Below are positions 11,838-25,313 of a stretch of 64,000 bases of DNA, piece by piece. Position numbers and translations under genes: made by a program. A model generated the notes under the pieces. The model did no database searches. It was not told the DNA's origin and saw only the letters and a program-made list of their open reading frames with translations. Source of the stretch: Aphis gossypii (Eukaryota; Arthropoda; Insecta; Hemiptera; Aphididae); assembly GCF_020184175.1 (NCBI RefSeq), contig NC_065531.1:46211213-46275212 (forward strand). Direction: 5' to 3'. How positions within the stretch are numbered: position 1 is the first letter of the stretch; each line of letters begins with the position of its first letter.

Positions 11838-14800
11838 TCAAGCTGGAGTTTCTTGATGATTACGACGTATTCCTCTTACTTGATAGAACGAATTACCATG
11901 TTTCTTATACATAACAATGAACAATAATCCTAGTAAAAATATGATAAATTAATTTTTATTACAAAAAAGTAATTAATAAAATTTTGTAAAAAATTATAAC
12001 AAAAGTAATGATTTATCAATGTGCACATCGGTACCATGCCTCTAAACAGCTAAGATGTCATTCAAAACTTTAATTTTTAAATTATAAGATCAGTAATATA
12101 ATTCAATACTTATTTTTCCAAAAAAAAATACTATTTCCTATTGTTATAATAAAATTCTAAGCAAAGTTCAGATTATAAAATAGTTAAAATAAATAATTAT
12201 TTCATTAATTTTAGAATAAATATGATTTATATTTAAATATTAAGTAATAAAAATATAACTTCTTAGTGAATCTGATCCCATCTAAACTTAAAATATAACT
12301 TTTTTCAATATTTTATTTATGTTTTACTATATCACTTAAGTATTTTTATACTAAATAAAATGTATTGTTAATAATTAATATAGATTTAATATATATATAA
12401 TTAATATTTCACATAAGATATTAAATATAAATAATTATTCTTACCCAAAATCAGTATTAACATTGCAGAGAAAAAAATAACTATTACAAAATTACCATAA
12501 TCTAAAAACAAATAAAAGTAATTATTAGAATAAATAAGAAAAAAATATATAAAATCATACTTTGGTCTGGCAATGTGTTTTGGAAAGTATCAACTTCATT
12601 AATACTATTATTCTGATGACGTAATGTTGTCATCTCTGAGGTTAAAGATGTTTCAATTGGAACATTAGTGGTAAATAATGTAGAACTGACTATTGAGTCA
12701 ATACCTCCAACATTCTCATTAGGTTTAGTAGATATAGTAGAGCTGGACGAAATTAAATTATTAACCTCCTGTAAATTGCTTCTAGAAATTCTTTTCAAAA
12801 TATTCTTTTGGATATAATGACTATTCACTGTCATTGACCATACCACTATAACAAAATTATTAAAACAATTTTTTAGTACCAAAATTTGACCATGATAACA
12901 TGATAAACTTATAAAACATATTATCTTAAATAAAATTCTTAGATATTTATTTTTACTATTGTATTAACATTACAAAAAAAAAATAATATTCTAACAAAAA
13001 TACTAAAGAAATATAAATCAAATCATTATTATGTAATAATTATAATACTATAGCTAATACATTAGTATACTATTAAGCCAGTGAATCTAAGTGAAACTTT
13101 TATTGAAGAACATTTATCAGGTATTTCAAAATATTATTTTTGCATAAATATATGTTTATTATAAAACAACATTTTTAATATTTATTTACAACATTTTTTT
13201 TTTATGTTTTTTAAATGAAAACATAAAATGCTTTGATATAAACAAATTTAATTTTAGATACTCGGTTCAAGAGTATTTAAAAGCACAGAACTCATAAGTT
13301 AATACACTAAAAACACATAACATGAATGCTTATTTATTACTTATGAGCTTAAAACTGGCAATAAATTATGCACTAAAATTATACTTTCAAAATCTTAAAC
13401 TATACGCTTAAAATATGTACAATAAGACCAATAAGTAATCAATAGAAAATCTTGCAATTGTTTTGTAATACTTAAAACGTATCATGTGATATCTTGTGGT
13501 GATAAAAATTTCTGTTTTTACAAATAAATTCCTTTCATTTTTTTTACTTTTAATTATTTACCTAGCAGATAATTATTTTTAAAATGTTGATTTTACCTAG
13601 CTTATTTAAAATTTAAACAAGTCAATGTTTAGTTAGGTATCAAAATATCTATATCAAGGATAATATTCCTTAAGAGGCCATTGTACTGGCATACTATATC
13701 AAAATACAAATCAGTACCTAGTTTTAATTCTGTGTTTAGCTTAAATATTTGGGTGATATGATTTATTACCAAGCTTTAAAGTAAGAAAATTAACTATGTT
13801 TCTTTCATCATAATATTTTAATTTTAAAGTAAGTTATGAATATTAAAATAAGATAAATTAAATGTTAATTATTAAAAAATTAAAATTTGGAAAAAAACTG
13901 GAGAGAGAACACAGACAATCAGACAATTGTGATAACTTTTAGGTTTGATAAAAGGATATTTAACTTATCACACACAATTGGAACTGCTGAACGTACATTA
14001 CAGTATGGTATGCGTTGGTGTCTTAGTAAGACACATATCATATGTATACAACATCCTCTTAAAAATTGTTCAACAAAAATATAAAATATGTTGATGCAAC
14101 ACAGGATGTACAAATACTTATTATACTTAGACCATTTTTTTAAATTATAAATGTTTATAGATTAATTTAAAATAATATAATTTTCAAATTACTAAATTGG
14201 CATAACCTTTATATTTTCCAAACCCTTTACTATCCAAAGTATACAAGGTTAGACAGCTAAAAAACTACTCATTCAAACATTTATTTTGATATTTTAATAC
14301 ATTCAACTTATTATCTAGTAGATAAGGAAGGTAGTAGAAAAAGGAAACTACCCCTTTCATCTAAAAAACATAAGTTTGTATCTTCTCATGGAACACTTTA
14401 ACTTTTAAGTACAAAAACTTTAAAAATAATATGGTCTTTAAATAGGTAGGTATACTTATTTTATTTTTTTTTTGCTATTTTTATATTATTTGTAATCAAA
14501 CTTAAATATATATTACAAATAAATTCTTTTTAAATAAAAAAAAGTAGGTACTTATACTTAAAAATTTTAAAAAATCAAATAAAGAATAATTGCATTATTT
14601 GTCTTGAAGTCATTTGTGAAATTTTTTTCGATATGGCCCGAAATAATTTTAAATCCTCAAAATACATCATTATAAACTTACAATAATCATACCTAGGTAA
14701 TCATATTTTACAAAGAATAAAAAAAAATATTTTATTAATGTGCCATTATTTAATGATTGCTTTTGCCATTGCCATTGCTTAAAAATTATACATAACTAGG

Positions 14801-15269
14801 TAGATATACCTACTCATAAAAAGTTACCAAAAAATCACCATCAAAATTGTTAAAAACATGTTACAATTTTATAATTATTTCCAACTTAATAAATAAAAAT
14901 GGACAAAAACTAAGTAAAGTCATTAATAAATAAAGCAAAATGTCGTTGTTAGCCATAAACCAAATAATGTAACCATCATCATTGCACTTAAACAATAAAT
15001 TGTTTTTAAGCTAATGATTCAACTATACTATACAATATTTGAATCACGGATGGTCCGCATGGTACAACCTATATAAAAATGGGTTAAAACTACGAAAGTA
15101 AATTATACGATCGATAATTATATTTTAACCGTGATCAAAAATATATTTAAGAACATTAAAAAGTAATTAGTTTCCTACACAAGTTAAAATTATACAAAGA
15201 ATAAATGTCATAATAATTTAACTTACCGAAACAATAAAGTACAAATGTGTAAGAGATGAAAGTCTTCAT
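11838..15269 (-). CDS. small single-pass type I membrane protein, unrecognised
   Basis: Four exons with consistent phase 1 junctions: 15269-15227, 12845-12561, 12501-12445, 11929-11838; 158 residues and a TGA stop. The first exon starts MKTFISYTFVLYCF and continues into a hydrophobic stretch, a clear signal peptide. The next part is a Ser/Thr- and Asn-rich ectodomain of about 90 residues with several possible N-glycosylation sites and no cysteines that I can see. The third exon and the start of the fourth form one transmembrane helix (FVIVIFFSAMLILILGLLFIV in sense). A basic cytoplasmic tail follows, MYKKHGN...RGIRRNHQETPA. I do not recognise the family; it may be restricted to aphids or fast-evolving. 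The gene model rests on splice signals and topology rather than homology. Confidence 0.72.
12846..15226 (-). other. first intron of the small membrane-protein gene
   Basis: About 2.4 kb, AT-rich. Separates the signal-peptide exon from the rest. A 65-codon open frame at 13887-14084 (plus) has no protein-like features. Nothing else is supported. Confidence 0.5.
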
Positions 15270-17823
15270 GATTAATACTCAAGCTGATTGAAACGGATTA
15301 AAATTTAAAACGTACAGATCGGTTTTACGATAGGAACAGTAAAGCTACGCTTAACAAAGTCGTTTTTGAATTCAATGTTGATCCTAACCTAGACAAAAAC
15401 ACGGAAAGACACTATATAGGGCTTATGAGGACGATGTCACGAGAACAAAATGACGTCGGAGTGGACGCGTTAAAAGAAAAGTGAACCAAGACACGAAGAA
15501 GGCTACAGAGTACTCTAACTTCCTCTGTCCTCTCGTTTCTTTACGTAAAATGGCCGTTATAAAATGAAAAAACATGTCATCGATTACCGATGACCGATTT
15601 GTTCAGATAATTGGAAAAAACAATAAAATAAAATAGAAGTTTTGTGATCTATGGTGACCAGCTGTGGTATACTGAATACTGATGGTTACATGGTTTGAAT
15701 GTAAACCCAATTATTAATTATAGAATATAGATAGATATTATTATAAATTTATATTATTATTTATTTACAATATAACATAATAGATGAATAGACAAAAAAA
15801 TCCAGTATAACATTATAACCATAATAATAATAATATTATAAAGTATAATTTAGTATTTATATTGTCTGAATCTAGGAAAAAGAACACAGAAAAAACGAAT
15901 CAACTTTAAACGACATTATCGGTTTTTATATTTATTACAGGCTGCTTTTAGATATGTTCATCCTAGGTTACCCATATATTGTAACAATCAAAAGTTGGCA
16001 AAAAATTACTTTATTCAAGATATGTCCGAGACATATCTACTATCAGTGGTCACATTAGAATATTAGATATATTATTAGTTATTACATTAACTTTAACAAA
16101 CAGGTATAATAAAAAACATATTTGTAATATCTTTATAATATAGTTTTAACAATAACTTCTTATTAGAACAAATGTACTGACCAAGATTTAATTTAATATT
16201 TTCCATTTTTACCCTTTTAACCCCTTTGAGGGTTGAATTTCGAAAAATCCTTTCTTGGTGGGTGTCTACATCACAAAACAAAATTACCGACCAAATTTCG
16301 CACTCATAGCTTCAGCGGATCTAGCTAGGGGATGATGAATCACTGGACAAGTCATTTTATACTTATATATATACAGATTACGATCTGAGACGAAACTATA
16401 ACGTCTTACGAATACATTTTTAACGATAAAATTAGGTTTATCGACTTATCGTTAGATCATAAGTACAATTAAATTACTTTTGTACCAGAAAATATATTGA
16501 AGTTGAAAATCTAAGCATTTTTAAATGTTAATTGTTCAGTGTTCTTGAAGATGATTGGAAAAAAATTCATATCAGTGATAAATCAATATATTTGCATTTT
16601 GCTCCGTTTAGAATCAGAATTTAAAATTACATGATAGAAGGCCTTAAATGGCTTAAAAAGGAAATAGGTACCAAATTGTATTACTTTGAAGTTTCAACTT
16701 AGTAGGTTTCTCTTTAAACCCTAATTTACTTGATAGGGACGAATTTTACGCCAATATTTCTGCAGTTTTGCACAGTTATGAAGTTAAAACTTAAGTTGGG
16801 AATTTCAAACAAATGCTCAAAGTAGGTACAATGTTTGTTCTTGTATTGCCTTACAATAATTTACATAGAAATTAAGGTTGTAAGTAGATACCTATATCAG
16901 TGGGTACTAGGTACATAAAATATATCAGTTCAAGTCGCCTTATATTAGTTATTTGGTTCAATTCGTACTATACTTCTATGAATAATAATAAAATATAGTG
17001 AACAAGTATGATGGAGTATACGATCGAACGGTGGATACGTCATATTACGTAAGTGTTGTTTTGTTAATCGAACGTCGATGAGTTAGACAAGATCGCTCTT
17101 CATAGTTAATTCTGTTTTTCAGCTTGAATTGAAGCGTAGGACATATTCTGGAGTCTGGACATTGTTCATTAATATTTAATCTGTTAATCATTATTAATTA
17201 ATCACAGAATAAATATATAAATAATTAAATTTATTCTGTTAGACAGCTGGTTAGGTCGTTAGGAGCACGGACTAAGATCGTGGTTAGGAGTTAAGGACCG
17301 ACCTGTGGCTACGCGATAAGCTATAAACATAAATAAGTGATAAATGATTTAATGATAACTTGACATTTTAATTTTTAAATTATACGATTATACTAATTAC
17401 AGCATTAACATTTCTTAGTGGTTCCTAATACTAATATTTGTTTACCGGCTTACCGCATTAGTACAGTACCTACAGCAGTAAAACTTTATATATAAAAAAA
17501 AATAGTATAAGTAGGTATTAAACAGATTAATAAATTATTATTATTCAGTAGGTAGTAGTTAATTGTGTTGGTTTTAAATTTAAATATTGATTGCTTGGTG
17601 AGCAAAATGCTGATACACCTATATAGTATATATACCACACCATTGTAGTGGATAACTTTTATATTAATATTGATGCGTACAGCAACAATTACTATATAAC
17701 TATTTGATTTAATTGATATTAAGAATATCTTATAAGTTATATTATTATTTATGTAAAACATTTTGTTTTAAAGTTTTTGATTCCTTCTTTTTAAGTAGGT
17801 ATATTACATAATTACACCTAAAA
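15270..17823. other. divergent intergenic/promoter region
   Basis: Lies between two genes pointing away from each other. GC-richer patches occur at about 15400-15560 (near the membrane-protein start, with a CRE-like TGACGTCG) and 16990-17300 (upstream of ALDH). The second contains ACGTAAGTG near 17045-17053, a plausible donor for an ALDH 5' UTR exon, with an acceptor possible just before 17824. These are inferences from sequence only. Confidence 0.4.
16150..16385 (+). repeat. 3' tail of a retroelement (RTE-like or SINE-like)
   Basis: Shows the run 'CCAAATTTCGCACTCATAGC ... GGGGATGATGAATCA ... GTCATTTTATACTTATATATATACAG', a pattern common at the ends of arthropod non-LTR elements and the SINEs that use them. 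No coding part is visible, so the class is uncertain. Confidence 0.4.
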
Positions 17824-20800
17824 ATGGCAAATCCAAATGTTGAAGTTTTATATAATCAGGTATTTTTGTTTTATTTAAACTTAAAAATTTATGTTCTGCA
17901 CATTTTAAATTACATTAAATTTTACAATATGTGAAATTACTTGCATAATATTACTATATACTTTTCTACCTAAATTTATTTTTAAGTTTGTTTTGATTTA
18001 TTTGATACACCTATTTAACTATTTCTTTCTTTTTAAATTATTAGTTATTGCCTATTTTCAAATTTACTCAAGTCAGTTTGACTAATAAAAGCATTTTATA
18101 ATAGTATTAAGTAGTCTATACAAATTGTTAATTCAATTTTTATCAATCTTTTGTAGTACATAACTGAATTTTTCATGTTCACAATTCTGGTTTTTATCTA
18201 TAAAAAAAAAAATACTTAATTTATATTAGTATTATGAATAATATGTAATATAAAATGTACACTTAACATTTATTTTTATACAATTGTATAAAGGTGATTT
18301 TATTATTCTAAAAATATTTATAAAATCTTTAATGATTATTATTTCAGATATTTATCAATAATAATTTTGTAAATTCAGTAAGTGGAAAAACATTTCAGAC
18401 TATCAATCCTGCAAATAAAAACAAAATTATCGATGTTGCTGAAGCAGATAAAGTAAGACTATATTACTTTATTTAGCAAAATAACACATTTTTAAAAAAT
18501 ATATGTATTTACAATAATATATAGTTTTACAGTATATAATGACTAATGAGTGAGTTTGATGACATATGGTATACCTAACAAAAAAATATTTGCATTTATA
18601 GGAAGGCACTCAACAGTGTCACCTAACTTAGATTTTTTTAGATATTATTAAGTTTTTCTGTTGGTCTGGCTAATGTCTTTTTAGTCTTTTATATACATTA
18701 CTGAGAAGTGAAATAGAGTACATGTGAATACTATGATTCCAATAATTGTAGTACAATTTGTCTGACAAAAATTTTAAAAAATGAATAAATTAAATTCTCT
18801 AAATTTATCTGATGCTATTGGCAATAATAAGCAATAATATACTTAACTATTTGAAAATCAAATAAATATTTTTACTGTCATATTTGTATACTTTATTGGA
18901 GTTATATTGTTTAATTCTTTTATCATATAAAAATATTAATGTTCTATGATTTACCAACAAGAAATATGTATTTTCCATTTAAACATAATATTGAATAAAA
19001 TTGTAATACATCATATACATTTATATAGGTATTATAATATTGCTCCCATTTCTAAAACAACTTTATATTTATACTTGGTTACAAATAAGTTAGTAAAGCT
19101 GAAATAAGAAGTAAACAATAATAAGAAATATACAGAGCCGTGTTAAGGGAGGGGGATATCCTCCGGGCGCCTTAATTTTGTAAAAGTAAGAGGGCCCCTT
19201 TATTTGCGCTTAATATGCTACCTGTAGCCCCAAATGAAATTTTGCCTCGGGGCGCGGTATTACTTGACACGGCTCTGGAAGTATAGTTAAAGATTAAGAA
19301 ATGTTAATAAATTAAGTAGGTATTAGAGCGCCTGAGTGGTTGGGCCTAAATGCCTAAATGTGTGCATAGTAGAACTATACAAATTTTACCAATGGCTATC
19401 AATTGATATAACATAATAAATAAAAATGTAATACTTTTTATATAATATGTATTGTATCTAATTTATAAGCATAGGTGTAAGTATTTTTAATTAATTATAA
19501 ATCTATAAATAAAAGTTAAAAATAATTTATTTATTTCATGTAGGATGATGTTGATTTGGCAGTTAATGCAGCAAAAACTGCATTTCAGTCAGATTCTGAG
19601 TGGCGTAAAATGGATGCATCTGCTCGAGGCCAACTGATGTATAAATTATCAGAATTGATCGATAAACATAAAATTCATTTGGCAAATTTAGAGTCTTTGG
19701 ACAATGGTAAACCATTTAGCGATTCATTGTTGGACATACAAATGGCTGTTTCAACTCTTCAATATTATGCTGGATTCGCTGATAAGATTCATGGAAAAAC
19801 TATTCCAGCAGGTAATTTTTTTTTAATGAGGAGGGTTGTTAGCGACCTATAGGAACATCATATATCTAGCAATCCATCCATCCTAGTTAGTTACTCTTGC
19901 CCTTAAAATTCCAATCTGTTTCTCCTCCTAGCTCTTCCACATCATTCTTCATTACATCTTTCCACCTCATTCTGGTCTTCCAATGGGTCTATTTCCTGTT
20001 GGGTTCTTCTCTAGTATTATATGGAGTAATCGATCTTGTTTTCTCCAAACATACTCTCCCATCCTATCTCTCTCTTTGCCCAATTATTGTAGTCTCTTAT
20101 TTCTGATTGCTTCAACAATATTAGGTTTTTGATATAATGATTCTAATTCCTCGTTTTTCCTAATTCTTCAATCATTGGTTATACTGACCTTTATAGGTCC
20201 AAAAATTATTCTTAAGATCTCCCATAAAAAAATGAGAAGTTAGCTCTCTTCGACTTTCCAGATTGCTCAGGTCTTTACTCCATATGTTACTATTATAGTC
20301 TAATCCAGTGGTTCTCAATCTTTTTAGGACCGAGACTTAAATTTTCATCCAAAAATCTATCGCGATCCCCTATATTTCTATATTTCTATAGTGACTATAG
20401 TATAGTCTATACAATTAAAAAAAAAAACAAATTTCTTAAAATCTGTGTAATTAAAAAAAACCTCTCGCACTCCCCAAAAATCTGGTTTTTTTCTTTAAAT
20501 TTTACTCTGAGAAGTATTAATTATTATAATAAATAGGTAATTTACATAATATTTATTTTAAATTAAGAATAGTTAAATCTATTTATTTTAAATAGTAAAT
20601 TTATAGTAAATTATAATTTTTCTTTTGATTTTTTATTGTTTAGCTTAGCATTATGCCTTTTAGTGTGTCCAAATAATCACCATAAATTTTTATTAATTGA
20701 TTTCAATAATTCTTTATAATATCTTTTATTTCATTAATTATGCTATTGTTGGTCCAGCTAACTTGCAGCATTTATCGCCAGTGTTATATTTTGAAGCTTT

Positions 20801-23199
20801 CTAAGTAAAATTTGTGTAATCCTGGATTTTATTGCCTTAGTACTTTTGCTGTCCTAGTTGATTAAGCTTTCTAGATGTTTTTATTAATTAACTTTGTCTT
20901 ATGGGTTATTTCCAACTTATTAATTGTAATCTGCATATCTGTTTTGTAAATTTTATATTCTTTTTATTCTATTATTTTATCTATCTTATTTATAAAAAAA
21001 CAATTTTTTTTTTAAATTCAGGTCTAACCCTAAGAAAAATAAAGGAGCTCAAAGATTCAATTTAAATAGTTATTATTTATGAACTTCTTTGAATACTTGT
21101 TATTTTTATAGATGGGCCATATTTTTCATTCACTAAAAGTCAACCTGTTGGAGTTGTTGGACAAATTATACCTTGGAATTATCCAATTTTAATGCTGGCA
21201 TGGAAATGGGGACCAGCTCTTGCTACTGGGTGTACAATTGTATTGAAACCAGCAGAACAAACTCCTCTCACTGCCTTGCATGTAGCTGCACTATCAAAAG
21301 AGGTACGATTAAATTGACAAATTAAGTATTACAATAAATTATCTATGTATAAAAATGTATTCACTTTCTTTAAAGGCAGGATTTCCTGATGGAGTCATCA
21401 ATGTTGTGCCTGGATATGGTCCAACTGCGGGTAAAGCTATAGCTTGCCATCAAGACATAAATAAAGTGGCATTTACTGGATCAACAGAAGTAGATACTAA
21501 ATATAAATGAATATGGTTATTTTTTTCATGTAATGTGATTTAAATTAATGTATTTCCAATATAAGGTTGGAAAATTAATCATGGAAGAAGCTGCCAAGTC
21601 TAATTTAAAACGAGTATCTTTAGAATTAGGTGGTAAAAGTCCTTTAGTAATTTTCGATGATTTTAATGGTAAATAACAAAAAATTATTTGTTGAATTTGT
21701 AATTTGTAATTACTTATTGTAATATTGTATTTTATATTATTATTATTATAATAGTTGATGAAGCTGCTAAGATTGCTCATGATGCTATATTTGCCAACAT
21801 GGGTCAGAATTGCTGTGCTGGTTCTAGAACATTTGTTCAAGAAGGTATTTATGAAAATTTTGTTGAAAAAGCTGCCATTTTGGCATCTCAAAAAAAAGTT
21901 GGAGACCAATTTGATGTTGATACACAAGTCGGACCTCTGGTAAGATTTTAAAATGTTATTTTTTTTATTATTTACAAATTATGAATTTCTTGTTTTTTTA
22001 ATATTCCATACAATACTAAATTAGCTATTTTCCGTTTCTATCATTTTATAATAAATTAAAAAAAAAATTGAAAATACCTACCTTAAAATGTAAACATCTT
22101 TTAATGTTATACAACATTAAATATTTTCTAAACAATGTTATATTGTATTAATATGCATATTATGAAAACTACCTATATGTCTATACATATTTTACAAGAT
22201 TATTCACATAAAAATCTAGGCATTAGTTACTATAACATACCAACCATTACATTATAATGTAATTATAAATTATGTTTTTAGGTGAATGAAGAGCAATACA
22301 ACAAAGTTTTGAGTATGATTGAATCTGGTAAAGCAGAAGGAGCCAAAGTAGAAGCTGGTGGGTCAAAAGTAGGTGATACAGGATATTTTGTGTATCCCAC
22401 TGTATTCTCAAATGTGACTGATAACATGAAAATTGCTAGAGAAGAAGTAAATATATAATCCTATTTATTAATTTTTAAATTGGATGATTTGAACGTTGTA
22501 CTATTTAATTATTATTTAATGCTTTAACATAAATTAATTTCCATTGTTTATAATTATAATACTAAATTATTAATTTATGTATTATTAAAGATTACATTGA
22601 TATCTTTTTTTAAAGATTTTCGGGCCAGTTCAGCAGATTATTAAATTTAAAACTTTGGACGAAGTGATAAAACGTGCAAACGACACTAAATATGGATTAG
22701 CTGCTGGAGTATTAACTAACAATTTGGATATTGCAATGCAGTTTATGGACAATATTAATGCTGGTTCAGTTTGGTATGTAAATTAAAGTTGTTTTAACAT
22801 CATAATATTATCATATTTTAAAATTTTAAAATATATCGACTTAAAAAAAATATTGAAAGTTTTGATCAAATAATATAATCTATAATTATTGTTTGTTATT
22901 GCCTATTAGGATTAATTGTTATGATGCTGTTAATGTTCAATGTCCATTTGGAGGGTTTAAACAGTCCGGACAAGGAAGAGAATTGTAAGATCTTTGTATA
23001 ATTAAAACATTTAACAATAGTTCTTATATTTAAGATTCTGAGAAATAAGTGCAGTATTGGATTTATAATGATATTATTATTTTTTTGTTAACACATGTTT
23101 TATATTAAAGTTATTATTTTTATTGTTAACAGAGGAGAAGAAGGTCTGAAGGAATACTTGGAAATAAAAACCGTCTCAATCAGAAAAAATAATTTTTAA
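17824..23199 (+). CDS. cytosolic aldehyde dehydrogenase, ALDH1/2 class (retinal dehydrogenase-like)
   Basis: Oxidises aldehydes to acids with NAD+. Exons 17824-17859, 18348-18452, 19544-19811, 21112-21302, 21376-21489, 21566-21668, 21755-21939, 22282-22446, 22616-22773, 22910-22984, 23133-23199; all phases agree; 488 residues, the usual length. Visible motifs: PWNYP (NAD site, about residue 159), [36 protein letters not shown] before the sixth exon, LELGGKSP with the general-base Glu near 258, catalytic Cys about 292 in [19 protein letters not shown], and [15 protein letters not shown]. There is no presequence ([12 protein letters not shown]), so a cytosolic enzyme of the ALDH1A type is favoured over mitochondrial ALDH2. 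Intron 3 carries retroelement debris right after the exon. A poly(A) signal AATAAA follows at 23469. Confidence 0.96.
19133..19277. mobile_element. hAT-like MITE in ALDH intron 2
   Basis: Ends CAGAGCCGTGTTAAG and CTTGACACGGCTCTG are inverted repeats with one mismatch. Flanks GAAATATA (19125-19132) and GAAGTATA (19278-19285) form an 8-bp target duplication with one change. CAG...CTG ends and 8-bp duplications are typical of hAT elements. It is non-coding and GC-richer than its surroundings. Confidence 0.8.
19814..20295 (-). mobile_element. 5'-truncated non-LTR retrotransposon fragment in ALDH intron 3
   Basis: On the minus strand the sequence resembles the end of a reverse-transcriptase ORF2: a region like RNKRLQ...RER, then GRPRMRWKDV-type sequence (read as [18 protein letters not shown] near 19915-19990) and a short 3' end finishing in AAAAAAAA. 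Many stops and frame changes show it is dead. The poly(A) end lies against the splice donor of ALDH exon 3. Confidence 0.7.
20303..20500. repeat. end of a hAT-type element (CAGTGGTTCTCAA terminus)
   Basis: CAGTGGTTCTCAATCTTTTTAG is the classic outer end of many hAT/Charlie-like elements, followed by 'GACCGAGACTTAAATTTTC'. I could not find a clear opposite terminus, so this may be a truncated copy; the right limit is a guess. Confidence 0.45.
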
Positions 23200-25313
23200 T
23201 ACCGTTAAAGAGTAATATTAAAATGTTGAAATCAGAAATATTACTATTATGCATTATTGATTTAAATATATTTAAAATAATATTATACATTTGATTAATA
23301 GAAAATGTTCAATTAATTGAGTATATATATATATATTTAGATAATTCATTACCTATTATAATACTGACAAATTGTTATGTGGTTAAGAGCAGGTGTATAT
23401 CTGCATTTGATGTTACTGTTGTAATGACATGTTAACATATCATTTTACTAAACAGTTTAAAATAATATAATAAACAAAGAACGGTCAAGTTGTCATGTGT
23501 AACGATTTTTTAATAAATATAATATTATAAATCTTTCATCACTGATGAAGGGACAAAGGTTACATAGAGACTTAGACACATTTATTACAATGAAATACAA
23601 GGCATGTGACCTACTCGTATACTACCAGTGACAGAGGGTGACTGAATAAGAGTTTCTAGTTTCTACCATCAAGGATAAAGCTAGTTTCTTGGGAATGCTG
23701 AAGCTTTTGATGAAGCCACCAGCCACTCTGACCAGCTTGAGCGTGTCATCTTTTTCATCAGTGCATGCATAGTGTACATAGGTCATATTAATGACCATAC
23801 TGGATCTTATGATCAACAATTGAGTCTTTTATTTTTAACAAAATATACAAGTGTTGTACTTATTGGATTTGAGTGTTTAACGCTTTTTAATTTACTCTAT
23901 TCAACTATGGCATAAAATTACACAGCTGTGGCCTGTGAGTAAGGTAAGATGCATGAGCATTTATATTATTTATTTATCAATATTTTATTATACCGTGTAC
24001 TTGGTCATATTCTTCAATACACGACCTTGAGAGCCCTCAGGTGATTATATCTTTCACCTAATTCTTAGCATGTTAAAGTTTAAGGAAGAATTCCACAGCT
24101 GTGGATTTTATACTTAGGCTTATCGCTTATGACTTAGTATATGCCCATTCACTTCTTGCATATTTTATCTGTTTTATTTATATAATTTTATTTTATTTCT
24201 ATGTTGTTACACCATATAGACTAACCAAGGTTACCAAATAGTTATTATAATAACACTGACTCTGACTCTAACTAGCTATTTTGAGATGATTTCTGAATAT
24301 AAAAATTGATTACAAAACAATAATAATTTATTATATAATAAAATAATAAAATTGTTAGTAAGATAGGTTTAGAACTTAATAAATTGTGGATGATGATTAC
24401 ATGATTTACATATATATATTTTAATAATGATAAATTAAGAAGAATATAACAATTTTTAGAAAAATAAAATTTTGTTAGTAATTTAAAAAATGTTTTGATT
24501 TAAAAATATATAATCATTTTCTTAAAGTGACACAATTTAATTATTTAATTACTAGTCACTAGTATAATTACAAAAGGCACCATTTTGATTGTTTAGCAAC
24601 ATGTTCTGACTAGATACCAGATATATAATAAATTCATATACTTACATAAATGAAATGAATAAAGCTAAATTAGTAAAAAAAAAAAAAAAAAATACATATT
24701 TACTTAAATAAAAAATGTATATAACAATACTAACTTTATTTTAAATTTATGTGGATATATTTAACTAAAGTAAATTATAATTGATGTTTTACTTCTAGTA
24801 AATGATTATTCAATGGTCTGTCAAACATTTATTATAATTCTAAAAATTAATGTCTAAACAATAATGAATAAATAGTTAGTTTTACAATTGTACATAAAAT
24901 AAACATTATATTAACATATTAAAAAATTGAAACTGTAATATTGTGAAGAATTTTAATCTTGCAACATTTATTTTTTTAGACTAAATATATTTGTTAAGCC
25001 AACAGTCTTGTAATATTATATGTGTGAATACATGTTAATCATCAAAACTGTTAATTAAAACAAGTACATCACGAAGATTCAAACTAATTAAGTGTTTAAC
25101 CAAACAAAATGACTATTAACAAACATGTTTGACAAATTTAAAATTATTTAAAATAAAAATTTGTGCCAAATAATTGCATAGAACAGTTATGAATATTATA
25201 GGTACAATATTTTCTCTATCATAATTCACTGTCAAAAGTGTATTGGACATAAATCAGGTGTGGTAACAATTGACAACTTTTATATTACCTATATACCTAT
25301 ATATTTCAAAAAT
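23200..25313. other. convergent 3' region between ALDH and the formin
   Basis: ALDH poly(A) signal AATAAA at 23469-23474. An open frame of 65 codons on the minus strand (23622-23819) has coding-like composition but no recognised homology and no splice context that I could prove. A long A run lies at 24674-24691. Formin 3' UTR must occupy part of 24700-25313; several TTTATT words could be its minus-strand poly(A) signal, and I cannot choose among them. Confidence 0.45.
23622..23819 (-). CDS. unassigned open frame, possible orphan exon or gene remnant
   Basis: Encodes a stretch including VHYACTDEKDDTLKLVRVAGG and ends at a stop. It is more GC-rich than its surroundings and lacks simple repeats. 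I do not recognise it and found no convincing partner exon. Confidence 0.2.
   Translation of the reverse strand: MLIIRSSMVINMTYVHYACTDEKDDTLKLVRVAGGFIKSFSIPKKLALSLMVETRNSYSVTLCHW

Noticed and set aside
13887..14113. Overlapping frames on both strands
   Set aside because: No homology, no splice context, and located in an AT-rich intron.
17486..17761. 91-codon minus-strand frame
   Set aside because: Ile/Asn/Tyr-rich, typical of chance frames in AT-rich DNA.
21526..21927. 133-codon minus-strand frame
   Set aside because: Antisense of ALDH exons 6 and 7.
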